Below, piece after piece: positions 43,862 through 49,081 of a stretch of DNA of 49,081 nucleotides. The notes under the pieces are model-generated. The model worked only from the letters and a program-made list of their open reading frames with translations, had not been told where the DNA came from and made no database searches. Location of the stretch: NCBI GenBank assembly GCA_966185765.1, contig CBIFVZ010000019.1, forward strand, positions 1 through 49,081, read 5' to 3'. Origin of the DNA: CBIFVZ01 sp966185765 (lineage in GTDB: Bacteria > Pseudomonadota > Gammaproteobacteria > Enterobacterales > Enterobacteriaceae). A program made the position numbers and the translations under genes. Each line of letters opens with the position of its first letter. Position 1 is the first letter of the stretch.

Positions 43862-45376
43862 ATGAGCGACATCGATTTTCGCAGAAAAATAAACTGGCAC
43901 CGCCGTTTCCGCTCCCCTGATGGTGAAAAGAGCGAACATGAAATTCTGCGTATTTTCGAAAGCGACCGTGGACGCATTATTAATTCACCCGCTATTCGCC
44001 GCTTGCAACAAAAAACGCAGGTGTTTCCTCTGGAGCGCAATGCGGCGGTGCGCACACGCCTGACGCACTCAATGGAGGTGCAGCAGGTGGGGCGTTATAT
44101 CGCGCGCGAGATCCTAAGCCGTCTTAAAGAACAGGACCTGCTGTCACACTATGGTCTTAACGAACTGGCCGGGCCGTTTGAAAGCGTGGTGGAAATGGCC
44201 TGCCTGATGCATGACATCGGTAACCCACCGTTTGGTCATTTCGGTGAGGCGGCGATTAATGACTGGTTTAAACAGCGCCTGCGGCCAGGCGATATGTATG
44301 GTGCGACAGCAGAAGATGTGAACTGCACCATTGTGCCGCTGCGTTTGGTGGATGGTGATGATGCGCTTAATACCCTGCGCCGCAAGGTCCGTGAAGACCT
44401 GTGCCATTTTGAAGGCAATGCGCAGGGGATTCGCCTGGTGCACAGCCTGTTGCGCCTGAACCTGACATGGGCGCAGGTCGGCTGTATTTTGAAATATACC
44501 CGCCCGGCATGGGACGCACAGACGCCGCCGGAATCCTGGCGTTATTTAATGAAAAAACCAGGATTCTATCTTTCTGAAGAGAATTATATCGCGAGATTGC
44601 GCCATGAACTGGAATTAGGCGAGTATTGTCGTTTTCCGCTCACCTGGATTATGGAAGCGGCAGACGATATTTCTTATTGCGTGGCAGACCTCGAAGACGC
44701 CGTTGAGAAAAATATATTTACCGTGGAACAACTCTATCAGCATCTTTATGTGCGCTGGGGGGAACATCGCTCCGGGGATATTTTTTCTCAGGTGGTGCAT
44801 GAGGCCTGGGAAAAATCCCGTGCCAATAATATGCGACGCAGCACTGAAAACCAGTTCTTTATGTATTTGCGCGTCAATACGCTCAATAAGCTGGTGCCTT
44901 ATGCGGCACAGCGCTTTATTGATAACATTGCCCAAATCTTCGCCGGTAGTTTTAATCAGGCGCTGCTTGAGGATGAGAATCCGGCCAGCCGTTTGCTTGA
45001 TGTGTATAAAAAGGTGGCTGTACAACATGTGTTTAGCCACCCCGAAGTGGAGCAGCTGGAACTACAGGGATACCGCGTTATCAGCGGTCTGTTAGATATC
45101 TATAGCCCGCTTTTAATGCTGCCGCTGGCAGAGTTCCAGCAAATGGTCAGCGAAGACAGCGTGCAGCATTTGCCGATTGAAACTCGGCTTTATCACAAAT
45201 TATCATCCAGTCATTGCCTTGCGTATAAAGACGCTGTGGATAAACTTTCTCGAAGCAACCCGCATTATGAAGTGTGGGAGTTCTATTACCGTTGTCGTCT
45301 TATTCAGGATTATATCAGCGGAATGACCGACCTTTATGCCTGGGATGAATACCGCAGACTGATGGCGGTGACGTAA
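43862..45376 (+). CDS. dgt: dGTP triphosphohydrolase
   Basis: Hydrolyses dGTP to deoxyguanosine and triphosphate, controlling the dNTP pool. 504 aa (E. coli 505). HD-domain metal motif MHDIGNPPFGHFG at about 117-129 with the preceding RTRLTHSMEV; later LEDAVEK with the metal Asp. About 40 residues around 140-180 differ from E. coli more than the rest. Upstream of degP. Confidence 0.96.
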   Translation: MSDIDFRRKINWHRRFRSPDGEKSEHEILRIFESDRGRIINSPAIRRLQQKTQVFPLERNAAVRTRLTHSMEVQQVGRYIAREILSRLKEQDLLSHYGLNELAGPFESVVEMACLMHDIGNPPFGHFGEAAINDWFKQRLRPGDMYGATAEDVNCTIVPLRLVDGDDALNTLRRKVREDLCHFEGNAQGIRLVHSLLRLNLTWAQVGCILKYTRPAWDAQTPPESWRYLMKKPGFYLSEENYIARLRHELELGEYCRFPLTWIMEAADDISYCVADLEDAVEKNIFTVEQLYQHLYVRWGEHRSGDIFSQVVHEAWEKSRANNMRRSTENQFFMYLRVNTLNKLVPYAAQRFIDNIAQIFAGSFNQALLEDENPASRLLDVYKKVAVQHVFSHPEVEQLELQGYRVISGLLDIYSPLLMLPLAEFQQMVSEDSVQHLPIETRLYHKLSSSHCLAYKDAVDKLSRSNPHYEVWEFYYRCRLIQDYISGMTDLYAWDEYRRLMAVT

Positions 45377-45390
45377 TGATTTTTACTTTT

Positions 45391-45408
45391 GTAAAGAACG
45401 CCAATAAA
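45391..45408 (+). promoter_or_regulatory. CpxR-type box upstream of degP
   Basis: GTAAA (45391-45395) followed 9 to 10 bases later by ATAAA, closely matching the stretch in the E. coli degP promoter to which phosphorylated CpxR binds. Envelope-stress activation is inferred. Confidence 0.65.
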
Positions 45409-45436
45409 TTTTTACTTTTTCCCTGCTATGAGCAAG

Positions 45437-45465
45437 GGAACTTCACGATATAAATATCACTCTGA
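45437..45465 (+). promoter_or_regulatory. Sigma-E promoter of degP
   Basis: -35 GGAACTT (45437-45443), 17 bases, -10 TCTGA (45461-45465): the RpoE consensus and nearly the E. coli degP promoter. Start of degP coding is 54 bases further on. Confidence 0.85.
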
Positions 45466-45518
45466 TATGTCGTTCATATCACAGTTTTTTTGCCCAACAG
45501 GTAAATTGAGATACAAAG

Positions 45519-46946
45519 ATGAAAAAAACCACGTTAGCAATGAGTGCGCTGGCTCTGAGTCTGGGTTTGGCGCTGGGCCAGGTGTCCGCTATCGCCGCTG
45601 AGACCGCTTCTTCCGTCACGTCGCCGCAGCAGATGCCAAGTCTTGCGCCGATGCTGGAAAAAGTGATGCCATCAGTGGTGAGCATTAACGTAGAAGGGAG
45701 TACTACGGTTAATGCAGGCCGCATGCCGCGTAATTTACAGCAGTTCTTTAATGAAGATTCACCGTTTTGCCAGGACGGTTCACCGTTCCAGAGCTCACCG
45801 CTGTGTCAGGGTGGCATGGGCGGCGGTGGCAACCAGCAGCAGAAATTTTCAGCGCTTGGCTCCGGTGTCATTATTGATGCCGCCAAAGGCTATGTTGTCA
45901 CCAATAACCATGTCGTGGATAACGCGACCACCATTAAGGTGCAACTGAGCGATGGGCGCAAATTTGAGGCTAAAGTGGTGGGCAAAGACCCACGTTCCGA
46001 TATTGCGCTGCTCGAACTTAAAGAGCCGAAAAACCTGACGGCGATTAAGCTTGCTGATTCCGACACGCTGCGCGTAGGTGATTACGCGGTCGCTATCGGT
46101 AACCCGTACGGGTTGGGTGAGACCGTGACCTCCGGGATTGTTTCCGCCCTTGGCCGCAGTGGCCTGAACGTTGAAAACTACGAAAACTTTATCCAGACCG
46201 ATGCGGCGATTAACCGTGGTAACTCCGGCGGTGCGCTGGTTAACCTCAACGGTGAACTTATCGGTATCAACACCGCTATTCTTGCGCCGGACGGCGGCAA
46301 CATCGGCATTGGTTTTGCTATCCCAAGTAATATGGTGAAAAGCCTGACCGGTCAGATGGTTGAGTTTGGCCAGGTTCGTCGCGGCGAGCTGGGTATTATG
46401 GGCACGGAGCTGAACTCCGACCTCGCGAAAGCAATGAAGGTAGATGCCCAGCGCGGCGCCTTTGTAAGCCAGGTCATGCCGAACTCTTCTGCCGCGAAAG
46501 CAGGTATCAAAGCCGGTGATGTGATTGTTTCCATCAACGGCAAACCAGTCAGCAGCTTTGCTGCGCTGCGCGCTCAGGTGGGGACGATGCCGGTAGGCAG
46601 CAAGTTTACGCTTGGCCTGCTGCGCGAAGGTAAAGAGGTGAATGTTAACCTCGAACTGCAACAGAGTAGCCAGACCCAGGTCGACTCTTCCAGCATCTTT
46701 AACGGTATTGATGGTGCTGAGATGAGTAACCATGCCGGTAAAGATAAAGGTGTTGTGGTTAACAGCGTGAAGGCGAACTCTCAGGCTGCGCGTATTGGCC
46801 TGAAGAAAGGCGACATTATCGTTGGCGCGAACCAGCAGCCGGTTAAGAATATTGCCGAGTTGCGCAAGATCCTCGACGCCAAACCGTCGGTGCTGGCGTT
46901 AAACGTACAGCGCGGTGATACCTCGATTTATCTTCTGATGCAGTAA
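45519..46946 (+). CDS. degP: Periplasmic serine protease/chaperone DegP
   Basis: Degrades or refolds damaged envelope proteins. 475 aa (E. coli 474). Signal peptide to about residue 27; catalytic His131 (TNNHVV), Asp161 (PRSDIAL) and Ser236 (RGNSGGAL) at E. coli positions; LA loop with CQDGSPF and SSPLCQGG carrying its two cysteines; PDZ1 and PDZ2 (about 280-370, 385-470) ending VQRGDTSIYLLMQ. Regulated by Cpx and sigma-E sites upstream. Confidence 0.98.
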   Translation: MKKTTLAMSALALSLGLALGQVSAIAAETASSVTSPQQMPSLAPMLEKVMPSVVSINVEGSTTVNAGRMPRNLQQFFNEDSPFCQDGSPFQSSPLCQGGMGGGGNQQQKFSALGSGVIIDAAKGYVVTNNHVVDNATTIKVQLSDGRKFEAKVVGKDPRSDIALLELKEPKNLTAIKLADSDTLRVGDYAVAIGNPYGLGETVTSGIVSALGRSGLNVENYENFIQTDAAINRGNSGGALVNLNGELIGINTAILAPDGGNIGIGFAIPSNMVKSLTGQMVEFGQVRRGELGIMGTELNSDLAKAMKVDAQRGAFVSQVMPNSSAAKAGIKAGDVIVSINGKPVSSFAALRAQVGTMPVGSKFTLGLLREGKEVNVNLELQQSSQTQVDSSSIFNGIDGAEMSNHAGKDKGVVVNSVKANSQAARIGLKKGDIIVGANQQPVKNIAELRKILDAKPSVLALNVQRGDTSIYLLMQ

Positions 46947-46972
46947 ACTTTTCTCTTCCTTAGCTACTTTAA

Positions 46973-46990
46973 GGGCCGCATTTGCGGCCC
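46973..46990 (+). repeat. GGGCCGCA hairpin, first copy
   Basis: Perfect 8-bp stem with TT loop, 27 bases after degP. Identical to the terminator stem at 47134-47151 but followed by TCAGATT instead of a T run, so as it stands it is a terminator stem that has lost its tail. Confidence 0.9.
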
Positions 46991-46992
46991 TC

Positions 46993-47044
46993 AGATTGCT
47001 GACAAAGAAGGAAAAAACGTGGTTTTTCCTTCTTTGTGGTTAGC
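46993..47044. repeat. 52-bp palindromic repeat element, copy 1
   Basis: Identical base for base to 49030-49081. Core: 15-bp perfect stem ACAAAGAAGGAAAAA (47002-47016) with its complement (47023-47037) around ACGTGG; flanked by GCT and AGC as an outer short stem. Purine strand on the left arm. No coding potential. Not an ERIC or classic REP sequence. Confidence 0.92.
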
Positions 47045-47048
47045 AGGC

Positions 47049-47070
47049 GAAAATCAATGAATTGATTTTC
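47049..47070. repeat. AT-rich perfect hairpin
   Basis: Arms GAAAATCAAT and ATTGATTTTC (10 bp) with a GA loop, starting 5 bases after the 52-bp element and followed by CTTATTTTTTA, so it may itself terminate transcription. Confidence 0.8.
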
Positions 47071-47093
47071 CTTATTTTTTATTGGGTGTCATT

Positions 47094-47114
47094 CACCCTG
47101 TCTGAGACAGGGTG
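47094..47114. repeat. CACCCTGTC/GACAGGGTG hairpin
   Basis: Nine-bp perfect stem with TGA loop, extendable by CATT/AATG pairing at 47090-47093 region and 47118-47121 with a small internal loop. Fourth hairpin of the chain. Confidence 0.8.
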
Positions 47115-47133
47115 AGGTAATGCATCAGTTTCA

Positions 47134-47157
47134 GGGCCGCATTTGCGGCCCTTTTTT
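47134..47157 (+). terminator. Rho-independent terminator, second copy of the GGGCCGCA stem
   Basis: Perfect 8-bp stem GGGCCGCA/TGCGGCCC (47134-47151) with six T after it. Ends transcripts from degP that pass the preceding hairpins. A 20-base stretch including this stem is identical to 46972-46991. Confidence 0.93.
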
Positions 47158-47270
47158 GTGATGTTTCCCACAACTCCCGGATTCCTGACCAGGACTTGTG
47201 CAATTGCACCATGCCGTTGTCGTTCTGCTGACTTATGCTGGTACGTCGGCGTAATTTTCAGGAGCATATT

Positions 47271-48428
47271 ATGGCAGGCTGGCATCTGGATACGCGAATG
47301 GCCCAGGAAATTGTGGCGCGTACCATGCGGATTATTGATACCAATATCAACGTGATGGACGCACGCGGGCGTATTATCGGTAGCGGTGACAGAGAGCGTA
47401 TTGGGGAGTTGCACGAAGGGGCGCTGCTGGTGCTGGCGCAGGGCCGGGTGGTCGACATTGACGATGCCGTGGCCCGCCATCTGCACGGTGTGCGCCAGGG
47501 GATAAATCTGCCGCTGCGCCTTGAAGGCGAAATAGTAGGCGTGATTGGTCTGACCGGGCCACCGGAGTCGTTGCGTAAATACGGCGAACTGGTGTGTATG
47601 ACCGCCGAAATGATGCTCGAGCAGTCGCGCCTGATGCACCTGCTGGCGCAGGATAGCCGCCTGCGTGAAGAGCTGGTAATGAACCTGATTCAGGCTGAGG
47701 AGCATACGCCCGCCCTGACCGAATGGGCGCAGCGCCTTGGCATTGATTTGAACCAGCCGCGTGTGGTGGCAGTGATTGAGGTCGACAGCGGGCAGCTCGG
47801 CGTCGACAGTGCGATGGAAGAGCTACAGCAGCTGCAAACCGCGCTCACCACACCGGAGCGCAATAACCTGATTGCGATTGTGTCGCTCACCGAAATGGTG
47901 GTGCTGAAACCGGCGCTCAACCAGTTTGGTCGCTGGGATGCTGACGATCACCGTCGTCGCGTAGAGCAGTTACTGGGGCGCATGAAGGAGAGCGGGCATT
48001 TGCGCTTTCGCGTGGCGCTGGGCAATTATTTTACCGGACCAGGCGCCATCGCGCGTTCATGGCGTACGGCGCGCACGACCATGATGGTTGGTAAGCAGCG
48101 CATGCCGGAAAGCCGCAGCTATTATTATCATGATTTAATGCTGCCGGTGCTGCTCGACAGCTTGCGCGGTGGCTGGCAGGCCAACGAGCTGGCGCAACCG
48201 CTGGCAAAACTGAAGGCGATGGACAATAACGGTCTGCTCAGGCGTACCCTGAGCGCATGGTTTCGCCATAACGTGCAGCCGCTCGCCACATCAAAGGCAT
48301 TGTTTATTCACCGTAACACGCTGGAATACCGGCTTAACCGAATCTCGGAACTGACGGGGTTGAACCTGAGCCATTTTGACGACCGGTTACTGCTGTATAT
48401 CGCGTTGCAGCTTGATGAGCAGCGGTGA
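47271..48428 (+). CDS. cdaR: Carbohydrate diacid regulator CdaR
   Basis: Activator of glucarate, galactarate and glycerate use (gar/gud genes in E. coli). 385 aa, the E. coli length from the ATG at 47271 with AGGAG at 47260-47264. N-terminal sugar-diacid recognition domain (to about 135), a middle GGDEF-like CdaR domain, and a C-terminal PucR-type HTH with SKALFIHRNTLEYRLNRI. The target operons are not in the window; the acid-sugar operon at 4280-8253 has its own DeoR-type regulator. Confidence 0.97.
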   Translation: MAGWHLDTRMAQEIVARTMRIIDTNINVMDARGRIIGSGDRERIGELHEGALLVLAQGRVVDIDDAVARHLHGVRQGINLPLRLEGEIVGVIGLTGPPESLRKYGELVCMTAEMMLEQSRLMHLLAQDSRLREELVMNLIQAEEHTPALTEWAQRLGIDLNQPRVVAVIEVDSGQLGVDSAMEELQQLQTALTTPERNNLIAIVSLTEMVVLKPALNQFGRWDADDHRRRVEQLLGRMKESGHLRFRVALGNYFTGPGAIARSWRTARTTMMVGKQRMPESRSYYYHDLMLPVLLDSLRGGWQANELAQPLAKLKAMDNNGLLRRTLSAWFRHNVQPLATSKALFIHRNTLEYRLNRISELTGLNLSHFDDRLLLYIALQLDEQR

Positions 48429-48451
48429 GCGTTGCCGTAGCATTACGTAAA

Positions 48452-48470
48452 AAGGGCCGGTGCGGCCCTT
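48452..48470 (-). terminator. Terminator of yaeH (possibly cdaR too)
   Basis: Eight-bp stem AAGGGCCG/CGGCCCTT with a 3-base loop between converging genes. The T run is on the minus strand (complement of 48449-48453), so it mainly serves yaeH. Confidence 0.8.
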
Positions 48471-48538
48471 CTGGTGAGGCACTGACGCGTTACACGAAAG
48501 GTTTCTGCACGACACTTTTTACTCTCGTCGCATGATGA

Positions 48539-48925
48539 TTATTTTCGGGTCAGTTTTTCCAGATCGGCTTCGATTTCACTAATTTTGTTGGTGACCACGT
48601 TTTCGAGATGACGCAGATCGTCCAGGATCTTACGTTTAAGATCAATTTCGCCACGCTCGCGCTGGCAAATCTGATCCAGTTCATCAATCACGTAACGCAG
48701 GTTAGGGCTGATTTCCTGCACTTCTCTGAAGCCCTGGCCAACCCCGTCGGCAACCACGGTTTTGCGCTGGCGCGGATATTTAAATTTGACGCTTTTCGCG
48801 AAGAACTCGCCTTTATCTTTGCGAAAATAGATTTTCAGAATGTCGTTGCTGGCCTCCTGGCGCAGACTGTAGCGGTCTATCTCTTGCGGATTGGTGATGC
48901 CAAGGCTTTTCAGATTATCGTACAT
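48539..48925 (-). CDS. yaeH: UPF0325 family protein YaeH
   Basis: 128-aa cytosolic protein of unknown function, the E. coli length and nearly identical to it. Basic middle (FKYPRQRKTVVADGVGQG) and a C-terminal helical, probably coiled-coil segment (LDQICQRERGEIDLKRKILDD onward, charged). Conserved next to dapD in enterobacteria, but no function is established. Confidence 0.93.
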   Translation of the reverse strand: MYDNLKSLGITNPQEIDRYSLRQEASNDILKIYFRKDKGEFFAKSVKFKYPRQRKTVVADGVGQGFREVQEISPNLRYVIDELDQICQRERGEIDLKRKILDDLRHLENVVTNKISEIEADLEKLTRK

Positions 48926-49003
48926 TGCAGCATTCTCCTTAAGCGAAGCAAATACAACCTATAGATAGTTGACGGTAAACGACCTTTCTGCCAGCTCAGA
49001 TAC

Positions 49004-49025
49004 AAAAAAGGCGGGGATTACCCGC
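49004..49025 (-). terminator. Terminator of the gene entering from the right
   Basis: Stem GCGGG/CCCGC (49011-49015, 49021-49025), with six A at 49004-49009 that read as a T run on the minus strand. Fits the end of a minus-strand gene beyond the window; in E. coli that would be dapD or yaeI. Confidence 0.75.
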
Positions 49026-49029
49026 ATTT

Positions 49030-49081
49030 AGATTGCTGACAAAGAAGGAAAAAACGTGGTTTTTCCTTCTTTGTGGTTAGC
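49030..49081. repeat. 52-bp palindromic repeat element, copy 2
   Basis: Identical to 46993-47044, offset 2037 bases. Core arms 49039-49053 and 49060-49074. Begins 5 bases from the terminator stem at 49011-49025 and runs to the last base of the window, so its true right end cannot be seen. Confidence 0.9.

Larger units (their letters stand above)
46947..47270. other. degP-cdaR intergenic region: chain of five hairpins
   Basis: No gene seen. It holds, in order, a GGGCCGCA/TGCGGCCC hairpin (46973-46990), the 52-bp repeated palindromic element (46993-47044), a GAAAATCAAT/ATTGATTTTC hairpin (47049-47070), a CACCCTGTC/GACAGGGTG hairpin (47094-47114), and a second copy of the first hairpin (47134-47151) with a T run. 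The cdaR leader follows. Confidence 0.85.

Noticed and set aside
45849..46733. 294-codon open frame on the minus strand within degP
   Set aside because: Antisense to the DegP protease and PDZ domains; no family resemblance.
1..49081. CRISPR arrays, tRNA or rRNA genes, prophage, integrase or transposase genes
   Set aside because: Searched by eye for regularly spaced repeats, tRNA-like ends, and mobile-element proteins; none found.

Overview
The window is a stretch of a gamma-proteobacterial chromosome from the family Enterobacteriaceae. Nearly every gene matches, in order, orientation and length, the Escherichia coli/Salmonella segment that runs from lpd to yaeH: lpd-acnB-yacL, speD-speE-yacC, cueO, gcd, hpt, can, yadGH, yadE, panD-panC-panB, folK-pcnB-gluQ-dksA-sfsA-thpR, hrpB, mrcB, fhuACDB, hemL, clcA, erpA, yadS-btuF-mtn, dgt, degP, cdaR, yaeH. 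Proteins diverge enough from E. coli that this is another genus (an Enterobacter/Cronobacter/Kosakonia/Salmonella-type relative). I cannot fix the genus from the sequence. Several loci that interrupt this segment in E. coli are absent: yacH, yadI, the small gene between panD and panC, and the yad/htrE/ecpD fimbrial cluster between panB and folK.

Layout. 1-4107: central carbon metabolism (end of lpd, acnB) and yacL. 4166-8276: an accessory four-gene catabolic operon (KdgT-type permease, DUF1537 kinase, PdxA2 dehydrogenase, DeoR-type regulator), with a tandem inverted-repeat operator over its promoter; predicted four-carbon acid-sugar (threonate-type) use. 8283-10411: spermidine synthesis and yacC, minus strand. 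10491-12170: copper oxidase cueO behind a CueR-type promoter. 12293-14677: PQQ glucose dehydrogenase, with a perfect CRP site upstream. 15127-18270: hpt, carbonic anhydrase, ABC exporter yadGH. 18454-22529: polysaccharide deacetylase yadE, pantothenate and folate genes. 22526-26809: RNA and stringent-response genes (pcnB with an AUU start, gluQ, dksA), sfsA, thpR. 26950-32000: helicase hrpB and PBP1b. 32184-38215: Fur-type promoter and the ferrichrome uptake operon fhuACDB. 38284-43782: hemL, clcA, erpA, yadS, btuF, mtn. 43862-48925: dgt, degP (CpxR and sigma-E signals), cdaR and yaeH.

The part conserved gene content does not explain is the DNA around cdaR-yaeH. A 52-bp palindromic element occurs twice, identically, at 46993-47044 and 49030-49081, both next to terminator-like hairpins. 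The first copy sits inside a chain of five hairpins between degP and cdaR, whose first and last members are identical 18-bp terminator stems, as if a roughly 140-bp palindromic element had duplicated or inserted into the degP terminator. No rRNA, tRNA, CRISPR array, prophage or transposase gene was seen.
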